A DNA stretch of 64,000 nucleotides. Origin: Treponema primitia ZAS-2. Lineage in GTDB: Bacteria; Spirochaetota; Spirochaetia; Treponematales; Breznakiellaceae. Shown here one piece after another: positions 52,534 through 61,346 of the stretch. The translations under genes and the position numbers were made by a program. The stretch is taken from positions 62,001 through 126,000 of the forward strand of contig NC_015578.1 of the NCBI RefSeq assembly GCF_000214375.1, read 5' to 3'. The notes beneath the pieces were generated by a model. The model did not search any database, had not been told where the DNA came from, and saw only the letters and a list, made by a program, of their open reading frames with translations. Each line of letters opens with the position of its first letter. The stretch's first letter is position 1.

Positions 52534-53388
52534 CTATATTGCTTCCAGATACATACAAGTTTTCAATTCCTCCGCATGAGGCTGCATTTTTTTCAAGGCT
52601 CGCAGTTCAATTTGCCGCACAGTTTCTGTGGAGATGCCCATCTTATCGCCTATTGACTTGAGGGTAGGCCGTTCCCCGCCGTTGAGCTGGTAGCGATCCA
52701 GGAGTATGCTTTTTTCCCGGTCCTTGAGACGGTTCAGAAATCGGATAGTTTCGAGCCGGGAAGATTTTTTCATGAACGCCCGTTCGGGACTGTAGGTAAA
52801 ATCCTCCTGAAGATCCGCCACGGTTATTGATTCATCGGTTCCGGCATCCATATCCAGGGAGATCAGACTACTGGTCATACGCAGGATGAATTCGATTTCC
52901 TCAACCGGAATTCCAATTTCTATTGCAAGATCATTACTGGTAGGCTTGTGCATCAGAGTCTGACTGAGGGAATGATAGGCCCGTTGGATTCTTTTCAGCA
53001 GCAGTTCCTTCCGGTGGGGCAACCGTATAGCCCGACGCTTGTTGGTCAGAGAACGGGTGATGGATTGGCGGATCCACCAGCAGGCATAGGTTGAGAAGCG
53101 AACCTGCTTCTTATGATCGTATTTTTCTGCCGCATGCATAAGTCCGAGGTTTCCTTCCTGAATGATATCCATGAAGGGCATATCCGAGGTCATATAGGAA
53201 CGGGCGATTTTTACCACCAGTCGCAGATTGGCCTCAATAAGCCGGTTGCGGGCGGCGTCATCCCCTTGCTGTATTCTTTTTGATAATTCCAGCTCTTCTT
53301 CGAAACTCAAAAGGGGAATCCCTTTGATCTGATCAAAGTAGGTTTGTAACGCATTTTCAGATTGGCTGGTAAGTTGTTTCTTTTCCAT
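52534..53388 (-). CDS. Sigma-70 family RNA polymerase sigma factor (RpoD/RpoS-like, group 1/2)
   Basis: A 284-residue sigma factor lacking region 1.1. Region 1.2/2 includes ALQTYFDQIKGIPLLSFEEE, RLVVKIARSY, DIIQEGNLGLMHAAEKYD and FSTYACWWIRQSITRSL. Region 3 follows, and the region 4 helix-turn-helix is LKSIGDKMGISTETVRQIEL. The conserved core-binding and -10 recognition residues make it a group 2 (RpoS-like) rather than an ECF factor. It lies just upstream of the deacetylase gene and downstream of the sigma-54 regulator pair. Confidence 0.9.
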   Translation of the reverse strand: MEKKQLTSQSENALQTYFDQIKGIPLLSFEEELELSKRIQQGDDAARNRLIEANLRLVVKIARSYMTSDMPFMDIIQEGNLGLMHAAEKYDHKKQVRFSTYACWWIRQSITRSLTNKRRAIRLPHRKELLLKRIQRAYHSLSQTLMHKPTSNDLAIEIGIPVEEIEFILRMTSSLISLDMDAGTDESITVADLQEDFTYSPERAFMKKSSRLETIRFLNRLKDREKSILLDRYQLNGGERPTLKSIGDKMGISTETVRQIELRALKKMQPHAEELKTCMYLEAI

Positions 53389-53567
53389 AATAACCTCGCA
53401 CTATATACAAGCATAAATCGTGCCAAGTAATTGTATTAATAAAAGAAAATTAGCTAATTCTTTCTACAATAAGGAATTAAATTTAACAGCAAATTTTTTT
53501 TAAGAAAAATTTTGCCTTTTTAGTATGAAATAACATACCTTTTAGCAATAATGGTGTATGAAAAATG

Positions 53568-54983
53568 TTACTCCAATTTATAAGCTTTGATTTTATTGAT
53601 GATGGTTTTTCGGCTGATTCCCAGCAAAGAGGCTGCTCTGGTCCGGTTCCCCTCTGTGCTGGCAAGGGCATTTCGTATAGCTTCCCGTTCAACGCTTTCA
53701 AGGGAGGAAACGCCGTTCTCCGTTTCATTACCGTTATGGCTGTTTATCCGGATTTCACTGTCCCCAGGGTCTCCCTGCGGGGCCGGAACCCCGGTGTCAT
53801 CGGTCTCGGCGGTATGTACCGGGCCTCTACCGGGGCGGCGTAGATCGATGTCCTTTGGGGTGATGGTTCCACCTTCACCGTAAATAAGGGCCCGTTCCAG
53901 GATGTTTTCCAATTCCCGCACATTGCCCGGAAAGGGGTAGCCCCGGAGTTTTTCTGTGGCCCCCTGGGAAAGAGCGGGAAGGTGGCGCCCCATGCGGGAA
54001 CTGAGTTTTTTCAACAAGTATTCCGCCAGAAGAAGTATGTCTTCCGGATGTTCCCGCAGGGGCGGAATTGTCAGGCGGAATACGTTGAGTCGGTAATAGA
54101 GGTCTTCCCGAAAGTGGTTTTCCCGGACCAAGGTCTCAATATCCCGGTTGGTGGCGGAGATGATCCGGGCATTGACGGGGATGTCGTCGTTGCCACCCAG
54201 GCGGCGGATCTTCCGTTCCTGAAGCACCCGCAGGAGTTTGACCTGGAGGGGCATGGGCATTTCGCCCACCTCGTCCAGGAAGAGGGTGCCCCTGCCGGCA
54301 AGCTCAAAGAGGCCTTGTTTCCTGGCGGCGGCCCCGGTAAAGGCGCCCTTTTCGTGACCGAAAAGCTCGCTCTCCATGAGCCCCTCGTGGATGCCGCCTA
54401 TGTTTACCGCCGCAAAGGGCTCCGGGGCATAGCCGCTGCGCCGGTGTATCTCCCGGGCAGCCACCTCCTTGCCGGAGCCACTTTCACCGGTGATCAGCAC
54501 CGTAACGTCCGAGACGGCGATCTTATCTATTTGGGCGGATAGTTCCCGCATTGCCGGGCTGTTTCCAATCAGGGAATTTTCCCCGGCTCCGGCGCGATCC
54601 TCCGTTTCCTGGCGGTTTTCCCGGCGCTTGTTTTCAACCAGCTGCCGGAGTTTGATAATCAGCTCCGCAGGATCAAAGGGCTTTACCAGGTAGTCCCTGG
54701 CCCCGGATTTCAGGGCCGTCACTGCATCGGCGATCTGCCCGTGGGCGGAGATCATGATCACCGGGGAGAGTATGCCCCGGCTCTGGATCCATGCAAGCAC
54801 TTCCTGGCCGCTCATCCCAGGCAGCTTGAGGTCCAGGATTACCGCGTCAAAGGCTTCCCGTTCCAGGCAGCGGAGCGCCGATTCTCCGGTTTCCGCGGCG
54901 GTTGAATCTATTTGTTCAAGGTTTAAATATTTTTTCAGGGACTCCCGGATGTTCCGTTCATCGTCTACTATTAATACTTTCAT
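53568..54983 (-). CDS. NtrC-family sigma-54-dependent response regulator
   Basis: A 471-residue activator. Residues 1-120 form a receiver with the phospho-acceptor in VILDLKLPGMSG. The AAA+ domain has Walker A GESGSGKE, the sigma-54-contacting GAFTGA loop and Walker B TLFLDEVGE. The C-terminal Fis-type helix-turn-helix (NRTRAASLLGISRKTIINKI) binds DNA. It overlaps the kinase gene by 4 nt (ATGA), so the two form a two-component pair. The likely target is the sigma-54 promoter at 56639-56654 upstream of the divergent secreted-protein gene. Confidence 0.94.
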   Translation of the reverse strand: MKVLIVDDERNIRESLKKYLNLEQIDSTAAETGESALRCLEREAFDAVILDLKLPGMSGQEVLAWIQSRGILSPVIMISAHGQIADAVTALKSGARDYLVKPFDPAELIIKLRQLVENKRRENRQETEDRAGAGENSLIGNSPAMRELSAQIDKIAVSDVTVLITGESGSGKEVAAREIHRRSGYAPEPFAAVNIGGIHEGLMESELFGHEKGAFTGAAARKQGLFELAGRGTLFLDEVGEMPMPLQVKLLRVLQERKIRRLGGNDDIPVNARIISATNRDIETLVRENHFREDLYYRLNVFRLTIPPLREHPEDILLLAEYLLKKLSSRMGRHLPALSQGATEKLRGYPFPGNVRELENILERALIYGEGGTITPKDIDLRRPGRGPVHTAETDDTGVPAPQGDPGDSEIRINSHNGNETENGVSSLESVEREAIRNALASTEGNRTRAASLLGISRKTIINKIKAYKLE

Positions 54984-56329
54984 GATGCCCTCTCTGTTGT
55001 TTGTTCTTTGTATTCTTTCAGGGTAACCGAAACTACGGTTCCGCCCCCTTCCCGGTTTTCAACTTTGATGGTCCCCCCGGCGGCTTCCACAAAGCGCTTG
55101 CTGATGGAAAGGCCGATGCCGGTGCCGGTACTTTTACTGGTAAAAAATGGATCGAACACCCGTTCCAGATCCTTCTCTGCTATGCCGCCGCCCCGGTCAT
55201 AGATACTGATGGTCAGGCTGGTTTCACCGCTGGAATTGCCTTCGCCGATCCGCGTTATAGAAGCGGTGATAGCCGCATCGGGGCTTCCGCTTTCCAGGGC
55301 GTTTCTGAGTATATTTTCAAAGACCGAACGGGCCCTTTCACTGTCCATAAGGACAAACCCATTCTGAACAGAATTTTCATCAATACTATTTCTGCCCAGG
55401 AGTCTGATTGATATTTCACTAAGCACAGTAACACTATTTATTGGTACAGGATGCCCTTCGGCTTCCCGGAGATAATCATTGATGCGGTAGCTCAGGGCGG
55501 AAAGGCGGTCAATTTCTTCGTTGATAATTCCCAGTTCTTCCTTCCCCTTGTCGGGGAATATTTTTGTCAGTATTCCTGTTTGGAGTCGGATGGAGAGGAG
55601 GGGATTTTTTATTTCGTGGGCCAGGGTGCTTGCGGCGGTTCCCAGGACTACCAGATTCTGCTGGGCTTCGATACGGTCCCGGTATTCCCGGTTGCGGAGG
55701 TACAGCCCCCGGACAAAGAAAATTAGCGCCAAAAGGGCCAGTTCGGTAAGGGGAAAGAATACTGCGGTCAGTGTCCGGTTTCGCCAGTAGGCTTTGTGGT
55801 CTATATCAATGTAGATGTACTTGCTCCGGGCAAGGTAGTTGAAGAAACCTGGCAAAGGCTGGGGGATTTTTTCGCGGTGGTCATTACGGTTCTTGTTCGT
55901 TTCCTGGTTGCGCGGGGGAGGCTGGGGGGCGGGCATCCACCCGGTTTGGAGTATGAATTTTACCCGGGACCCCCGTTTGTCCGGAATGGTGTAGCGGCCG
56001 TTTTTGACGGCCCTCAGATTCTGCAGCCCGCTTTCATCAAACACCGGGGGTACTGTCCCCCAGTAATAGGACAGGGTGAGATCTTCCCCATAAATACCAA
56101 ACCCGGCGATCCGTTCCATAAGAACCGGGGAAGACTCAATGGCGGAACCAAAATCGTCATAGGTTCTGAGGCTGGTAAAGAGCAGGTTAAAGAGCTGCTC
56201 ATTATCGTTGTCCCGAATAAGCCGGGCCCGGTCCCGCATCCCCAGGATGATAAAAACCGTGAGAGCCGAAAAGAGGGCCCAGCAAAGCAAGGCTGCTATA
56301 AAGGAGGATGTCCGTTGAGAAATTTTCAT
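54980..56329 (-). CDS. Membrane sensor histidine kinase
   Basis: A 449-residue kinase with helices at about 11-32 and 195-215 enclosing a periplasmic domain of some 160 residues. HisKA follows with STLAHEIKNPLLSIRLQTG, then the ATPase domain with VFENILRNALESG, DRGGGIAEKDL and GTGIGLSISKRFVEAAGG. The AHEIKNPL form of the H-box is typical of kinases that pair with NtrC-type regulators, such as ZraS. Start at 56329 with AGGGG upstream; longer readings have no homology. Ligand unknown. Confidence 0.92.
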   Translation of the reverse strand: MKISQRTSSFIAALLCWALFSALTVFIILGMRDRARLIRDNDNEQLFNLLFTSLRTYDDFGSAIESSPVLMERIAGFGIYGEDLTLSYYWGTVPPVFDESGLQNLRAVKNGRYTIPDKRGSRVKFILQTGWMPAPQPPPRNQETNKNRNDHREKIPQPLPGFFNYLARSKYIYIDIDHKAYWRNRTLTAVFFPLTELALLALIFFVRGLYLRNREYRDRIEAQQNLVVLGTAASTLAHEIKNPLLSIRLQTGILTKIFPDKGKEELGIINEEIDRLSALSYRINDYLREAEGHPVPINSVTVLSEISIRLLGRNSIDENSVQNGFVLMDSERARSVFENILRNALESGSPDAAITASITRIGEGNSSGETSLTISIYDRGGGIAEKDLERVFDPFFTSKSTGTGIGLSISKRFVEAAGGTIKVENREGGGTVVSVTLKEYKEQTTERAS

Positions 56330-56638
56330 GTATTTTGTCCCCTTCCTTTCATTATATCGGCGCCGCCTGGATGTCCAGGGTAGTTTTCCCGGTTTTCTAC
56401 TCCTGGTATATATTAAGCAAGAATCATGCCAAGGACAGGGACGGGCTAAAACAGGCGGGTATAGTACTCCGGACACCGTGTTTATTCGTCATCGTGGAGC
56501 GGAACTGTATAAAATTTACCCATTCCTGGTCAACAATATATAATATTTACGCAGTCCGGTGTACTCTTCCAGTAAAATTTCGTGCCCCGTCGGTCTATGC
56601 TGGAACGATGACCGGAATATGCACAAGCTGTTCTGATG

Positions 56639-56654
56639 TGGCACGGTTTTTGCT
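56639..56654 (+). promoter_or_regulatory. Sigma-54 promoter (exact -24/-12 match)
   Basis: TGGCACG, 4 nt, TTGCT: the GG (56640-56641) and GC (56652-56653) are separated by 10 nt, the obligatory spacing. Transcription should start near 56665, just before the GGAGG of the gene at 56677. Activation would need an NtrC-type protein, and one is encoded in the divergent operon. Confidence 0.85.
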
Positions 56655-56676
56655 ATATATAAGCGTGGAGGCTTAT

Positions 56677-57177
56677 ATGAAACGAATGATTAGTATGTTG
56701 GCGGTGATGTTCTGCCTTGCCGGAACCCTTTTTGCCCAAAATCAGGGACCCCGTGGCGCGGGTAGCCGGGAAGCGCCTGTAACTCTTACGGTCAGTGGAA
56801 CCCTGGAACTTATTAATGGGAATATCGGCCTGAAAGAGGGGGATACCACCTATTATGTATTCGGCCTGGACAGGCTTATCGGTTTTGTGGACGGATTAAA
56901 GGAAGGTGCGGCAGTAACCCTGGAAGGAAGGGCTTTCCCCGCTCCCCGGCAGCCGAATTTCAAGGTTTTGGCGGTTTCCAAGCTTAGTTTTAACGGGAAA
57001 GACTATGAGGGGTTGGCCCCATTTTTCGGGGAGTTCGGTCCCGGTTTCGGTCCGGGGACTATGCCCCAGGGGGATACACGCAATTGGGGTTCATCGAACA
57101 GGAGACCATCGACTCGGAGCCGGAGAGAAGGCTGGGGACAGCCCTGGAATCGTTCGGGACCGCATCACCGGAACTGA
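56677..57177 (+). CDS. Small secreted protein under a sigma-54 promoter
   Basis: A 166-residue protein with a signal peptide (MKRMISMLAVMFCLAGTLFA, cleavage before QNQ). The central part (about 35-110) is a compact beta-rich segment (TLTVSGTLELINGNIGLKEG, GAAVTLEGRAF) resembling small periplasmic OB-like domains of treponemes. The last 35 residues are rich in Arg, Trp and Ser and end in HH. GGAGG is 5 nt before the ATG. By position and regulation it parallels ZraP, the periplasmic product controlled by ZraSR, but sequence similarity to ZraP is not evident. Confidence 0.75.
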   Translation: MKRMISMLAVMFCLAGTLFAQNQGPRGAGSREAPVTLTVSGTLELINGNIGLKEGDTTYYVFGLDRLIGFVDGLKEGAAVTLEGRAFPAPRQPNFKVLAVSKLSFNGKDYEGLAPFFGEFGPGFGPGTMPQGDTRNWGSSNRRPSTRSRREGWGQPWNRSGPHHRN

Positions 57178-57197
57178 GTAGAATTTATACAAAGGCG

Positions 57198-57230
57198 ATA
57201 GAAGGCGTGTAATTATTGCACGTCTTCTAT
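57198..57230 (+). terminator. Hairpin after the sigma-54-controlled gene
   Basis: Twelve-base arms ATAGAAGGCGTG (57198-57209) and CACGTCTTCTAT (57219-57230) pair with one G-U; a modest U-containing stretch follows. Probable terminator. Confidence 0.6.
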
Positions 57231-57307
57231 CACCAACTTTTGTCATCATCCCTTATCTTCCCAATTTCCCCATTATGGTATATATTCACCAAGACAAGGA
57301 AGATCGC

Positions 57308-57856
57308 ATGCAAGATAATCTGGCCCAGATACCGGGCAGAATTAAGGAACTTCGGGAAATCATGGAAATTAGCGCCATGGACATGGCTGCGGACATTGAT
57401 GTTCCCTATGAGACCTATTCCCGGTACGAATCCGGGGAATTGGACATCCCCATCAGTGTTCTCTATAAAGTGGCCAACCGCCTGGAGACAGATACCACGG
57501 TGCTTCTGACCGGGGAGGACCCCAGAATGGACACCGCCGGAGTATGCAGGGCCGGGAAGGGCGTCCAAATAGAGCGGTATCCGGGGTATGAGTTTTCAAG
57601 CCTGGCCTATAATTTCAAAGGCCGGACCATGGAACCCCTCCTGGTGTCCCTAGACCCCAACAAGAAGACTGCCGCGCCGGTAACCCATTCCGGACAGGAG
57701 TTCAACTATGTGCTTGAAGGGGTAGTTAAGGTAACGGTCAATAAACGAGAGTACCTCCTGGAAGCGGGGGACTCCATCTACTTTAACGCCCTGCTTCCCC
57801 ACGCCCAGAGCGCGGTTAAGGTTCCCTCAAAATTTATTACAATTATACAGGAATGA
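57308..57856 (+). CDS. XRE-family regulator with C-terminal cupin domain
   Basis: A 182-residue transcription factor. Residues 5-65 are an XRE helix-turn-helix (IPGRIKELREIMEISAMDMA, YETYSRYESGELDIPI). Residues 105-180 are a cupin barrel with THSGQEFNYVLEGVVKVTVN and LPHAQSAVK that probably senses a small ligand. The ATG at 57308 has AGGAAG upstream. An acyl-CoA synthetase gene follows after one base; this pairing recurs in anaerobes, and the regulator most likely controls that operon in response to an acid or its CoA ester. Confidence 0.88.
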   Translation: MQDNLAQIPGRIKELREIMEISAMDMAADIDVPYETYSRYESGELDIPISVLYKVANRLETDTTVLLTGEDPRMDTAGVCRAGKGVQIERYPGYEFSSLAYNFKGRTMEPLLVSLDPNKKTAAPVTHSGQEFNYVLEGVVKVTVNKREYLLEAGDSIYFNALLPHAQSAVKVPSKFITIIQE

Positions 57857-57857
57857 T

Positions 57858-59570
57858 ATGAACGAGATACTGTCCAAATATTGTCCCCGGATAGAATTTG
57901 AAAGCTATGAGGATTTCTATCGGAATTATACCTGCCGGGTCCCGGAAAATTTTAACTTCGCCTACGATGTGGTTGATGAATGGGCGCGGATTAAACCGGA
58001 TAAGACGGCCCTAGTCTGGACCAACGATGCGGGAGATATGGCGTCCTTTACCTTTGCTGATATGAAGCGCCTGAGCGATAAGGCCGCCAATGTCCTTCTT
58101 GCCCAGGGCATCGTAAAAGGTGATGTGGTCATGCTCATCCTCAAGCAGCGCCCCGAGGTATGGGTACTGATGATCGCCCTGATGAAGATCGGCGCGGTCT
58201 GTATCCCCGGCACCTATCAGCTTACCCAAAAGGATATTGTATACCGCTGTAATATTGCCGAGGTTAAGTTACTGATACATGTGGACGATCCGGATCTGCT
58301 TAAAAACATCAAGGGCGCTTTGCCGGAATGTACTTTCCTTAAAAAAACCGCCGTGGTGGGGACCCAAATCCCAGAAGGTTGTATTGATATGCGGGCGGAG
58401 ATCGACAAGGCCTCCGCAGAGTTTACCCGACCCACAGGTTCCGCAGGGACCCAAAACACGGACCATATGCTGATCTACTTTTCCTCGGGAACCACCGGGA
58501 TGCCCAAGATGGTACTCCACAACTACACCCTTCCCTTGGGGCATATCGTTACTGCCAAGTACTGGCAATGCGTGGAGGATGATGGGATACATTTGACCCA
58601 GACCGATTCGGGGTGGGCCAAATTCGCCTGGGGCAAGATCTACGGTCAGTGGATCTGCGGCGCGGCCATAGGCGCCTACGATACGGAGAAGTTTACCCCC
58701 CAGGGCATACTCGCCGCTCTGGGCCGTCTGCGCCCGCTTACCTTTTGCGCCACCGCCACGATTTTCCGGTTCCTCATCAAGGAGGATCTTTCGGGGAATG
58801 ATTTTAGCTATATCAAACACGCCTCCGTTGCCGGAGAACCCCTAAGCCCCGAGGTGTACCACAAGCTTAAGGAACTTACGGGCATGGAACTTAGGGAAGG
58901 GTTCGGCCAGTCGGAAACTTCGGTAATGGCCGCCACATTCAAGTGGCTGCCGGTAAAACCCGGTTCCATGGGGAAGCCCTCGCCCCTTTTCGGCCTCAAC
59001 CTGCTGGACGAAAACGGAAAGCCCTGCGACGACGGCATCGTCGGGAATATCAGTATTACTAACGGCGGGGATAATCCGCCGCCGGGATTGTTTACCGGCT
59101 ATTGGAAGGACGAGGAGATCACCCGGAACTGCTGGTACGACGGGGTCTACCACACCGGGGACATGGCCTGGCATGACGGCGACGGCTACTACTGGTTCGT
59201 GGGCAGGAACGACGATGTGATAAAATGCTCCGGGTACCGTATCGGGCCCTTTGAAGTGGAAAGCGCCCTGATGGAACACCCCTCGGTGCTGGAATGCGCG
59301 GTCACCGCCGCTCCGGACCCTAACAGGGGCCAGGTGGTTAAGGCCACCATCGTGTTAGCCCGGGGCTTTACCGGGTCGGATGAACTAAAGCGGGAACTGC
59401 AAAACCATGTAAAACGGGTTACTGCTCCCTACAAGTACCCCCGGATTGTGGAATTTGTTGATGAACTGCCAAAAACCGTCAGCGGGAAGATCCAGCGGAA
59501 CATGATACGGAAGAAGGATGCATCGGAATTTCCCTCGTCGGAACCCACACAGTCTCCGGCAAAGGGTTAA
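57858..59570 (+). CDS. AMP-forming acyl-CoA synthetase (acetyl/medium-chain type)
   Basis: A 570-residue adenylate-forming ligase. The P-loop LIYFSSGTTGMPKMVLHNY starts near residue 205. LREGFGQSETSVM, VYHTGDMAWHDGDGY and the hinge FVGRNDDVIKCSGYRIGPFEVE follow, with the catalytic Lys in KTVSGKIQRNMIRKK at the C-terminus. The motif set fits acetate or medium-chain acyl-CoA synthetases (MACS) rather than long-chain ones. It is 1 nt from the XRE-cupin gene and 6 nt from the PHP gene, so the three are one operon. The acid substrate is unknown. Confidence 0.92.
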   Translation: MNEILSKYCPRIEFESYEDFYRNYTCRVPENFNFAYDVVDEWARIKPDKTALVWTNDAGDMASFTFADMKRLSDKAANVLLAQGIVKGDVVMLILKQRPEVWVLMIALMKIGAVCIPGTYQLTQKDIVYRCNIAEVKLLIHVDDPDLLKNIKGALPECTFLKKTAVVGTQIPEGCIDMRAEIDKASAEFTRPTGSAGTQNTDHMLIYFSSGTTGMPKMVLHNYTLPLGHIVTAKYWQCVEDDGIHLTQTDSGWAKFAWGKIYGQWICGAAIGAYDTEKFTPQGILAALGRLRPLTFCATATIFRFLIKEDLSGNDFSYIKHASVAGEPLSPEVYHKLKELTGMELREGFGQSETSVMAATFKWLPVKPGSMGKPSPLFGLNLLDENGKPCDDGIVGNISITNGGDNPPPGLFTGYWKDEEITRNCWYDGVYHTGDMAWHDGDGYYWFVGRNDDVIKCSGYRIGPFEVESALMEHPSVLECAVTAAPDPNRGQVVKATIVLARGFTGSDELKRELQNHVKRVTAPYKYPRIVEFVDELPKTVSGKIQRNMIRKKDASEFPSSEPTQSPAKG

Positions 59571-59576
59571 ATCCCG

Positions 59577-60371
59577 GTGCAGTATCTGTATGAAACCCAC
59601 CTACACACGGTTCAATCCAGTTCCTGCGGAGAATCTGATGGCCGCTCCTATATCCGGGGATATAAGGATTTGGGTTATACCGGCATTATCGTGACGGATC
59701 ATTTTTTTAACGGGAACAGCGCCATCAACCGTCATCTTCCCTGGCGGGAATGGGTAAACCGTTTCTGCCAGGGCTATGAGGATACCCTGGATGAAGGGGA
59801 AAAACAGGGGCTTGATGTATTTTTCGGCTGGGAAGAAACTTTTGAAGGGGATGATTACCTTATCTACGGACTGGATAAGGATTGGCTCCTGGATCATCCT
59901 GAAGCGGCCCGCTGGACCCGGCTGGAACAGTTTAACGAAGTACGCCGATACGGCGGCTGCGTGGTTCAGGCCCATCCCTTCCGGCATGTGTACTATATTG
60001 ATACTGTTCATTTATCTACCGGCTGTGTAGACGCCGTGGAGGCCGCCAATGCCGGTAATGCCTCCCCTGCCTACGATGCCGCAGCCAAACGTTACGCCGG
60101 GAAACTGGGCCTCCCGGTTACCGCCGGATCGGATATCCATAACTGCAAGCAAATCAAAGCCGGTCAAATTTTCGGGGTTTATCTGGATAAAAAACTGGAT
60201 ACTATCCAGGATTATGTAAGGGCAATTAGGGAGCATACCATAACAGGATTACGGATACCCCAGGGGCGTTGTGATTTTTTTAATAAAAAAGACATCACCC
60301 TCCCGGTGGATATCCGGGATGCCGACGACCGGAGCACCAGGCAGAGTCTATGGGATTTTCTGGAACGGTAA
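59577..60371 (+). CDS. PHP-domain metal-dependent phosphoesterase
   Basis: A 264-residue PHP protein with the metal-binding residues in ETHLHTVQSS (His8, His10), VTDHF, GWEETFEGDDYLIYG, VVQAHPFRH and AGSDIHNC. Such proteins hydrolyse phosphate esters such as nucleotide or histidinol phosphates; the substrate here is open. GTG start at 59577, 6 nt after the ligase stop. The genetic link with the XRE-cupin regulator and ligase is unexpected. Confidence 0.85.
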   Translation: MQYLYETHLHTVQSSSCGESDGRSYIRGYKDLGYTGIIVTDHFFNGNSAINRHLPWREWVNRFCQGYEDTLDEGEKQGLDVFFGWEETFEGDDYLIYGLDKDWLLDHPEAARWTRLEQFNEVRRYGGCVVQAHPFRHVYYIDTVHLSTGCVDAVEAANAGNASPAYDAAAKRYAGKLGLPVTAGSDIHNCKQIKAGQIFGVYLDKKLDTIQDYVRAIREHTITGLRIPQGRCDFFNKKDITLPVDIRDADDRSTRQSLWDFLER

Positions 60372-60393
60372 ATTCCTACCGTCCCTTGTCTGT

Positions 60394-61269
60394 TCAACCC
60401 AGTTGCTTTGACCGCTTGTAGGCCGCTTCCACGGCGTTTATCACTGTGCCCCGGAACCTGCCGTTTTCCAGGGCGGCTACTCCGGCTATGGTGGTCCCAG
60501 CGGGGGAGGTTACCATGTCCTTGAGTTCCCCCGGATGTTTGCCCGTTTCCTTAACCATGGCGGCAGCGCCCAGAACCGTCTGGGCGGCATAGCGCAGGGC
60601 CTTGTCCCGGGGCAGCCCGGCCTGAACCCCACCATCCGCCAGGGCTTCAATGAACAGGTACACGAAGGCCGGCCCGGAACCGGAGAGGCCGGTTACCGCA
60701 TCCATATAACTTTCATCAATACGATCCACAATTCCTGTGGAACTGAGTAAGCGTTCCAGTTCCGCCAGGGTTTCCTCCGGGACCTGGGGTGAAGCGGCCA
60801 TGGCGATGACCCCCTGGGAGATAAGGGCTGGGGTATTTGGCATGATCCGCACCACCGGCACAGGTTTGGTCAGCGCCGGATTTGCCTCGGCCCAGTCGGG
60901 GCCCATGAGTTTGGCCGTGCTGCCCACATCCAGGAGGATCTGGATTTTCCTGATGGTCCATCCCGCAGCCATGGAGACCAGGATCGCCGGCTTCTTCTCC
61001 TCGATCCGCATTTGCAAAGCCGGGGCAATCTCTTCCAGAACCGTCCCTAGCACCTGGGGCTTTACGGCAAGAAAGACAAACTCCGCATCTTTAACCGCAT
61101 CATAGTTGGAGGGGAACACCCTGGCCCCAATTTCATCCGCCAGGGCTTGGGCTTTTTCCTGATTCGGGTCGGTAAAGCTGATATTTTCGCCCCCGATGAT
61201 TTTAACGGCCCCTTTCATCAGGGCGCTTCCCATATTGCCGCTGCCTATACAGGCGATAGTTATAGCCAT
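60394..61269 (-). CDS. proC: Pyrroline-5-carboxylate reductase
   Basis: Last step of proline synthesis, reducing pyrroline-5-carboxylate with NAD(P)H. The 291-residue protein has the N-terminal dinucleotide motif CIGSGNMGSALMKG and VRIMPNTPALISQG. The C-terminal signature GLSGSGPAFVYLFIEALADG and MVTSPAGTTIAG are also present. GAGGAAAC precedes ATG 61269; a longer reading is not supported. It ends 23 nt from the convergent PHP gene. Confidence 0.95.
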   Translation of the reverse strand: MAITIACIGSGNMGSALMKGAVKIIGGENISFTDPNQEKAQALADEIGARVFPSNYDAVKDAEFVFLAVKPQVLGTVLEEIAPALQMRIEEKKPAILVSMAAGWTIRKIQILLDVGSTAKLMGPDWAEANPALTKPVPVVRIMPNTPALISQGVIAMAASPQVPEETLAELERLLSSTGIVDRIDESYMDAVTGLSGSGPAFVYLFIEALADGGVQAGLPRDKALRYAAQTVLGAAAMVKETGKHPGELKDMVTSPAGTTIAGVAALENGRFRGTVINAVEAAYKRSKQLG

Positions 61270-61346
61270 GTTTGTTTCCTCAGTATTCAGGATAACTCTA
61301 TTAAAACACAATTGCGGAATTTATTGAAGTATTTGCGAACTGGTTT

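Noticed and set aside
52298-52558. Minus-strand frame of 86 codons crossing the G tract as polyproline
   Set aside because: It starts inside the 3' end of the sigma-factor gene, has no ribosome-binding site, and the tract length would keep changing its frame. Kept only as a regulatory repeat.
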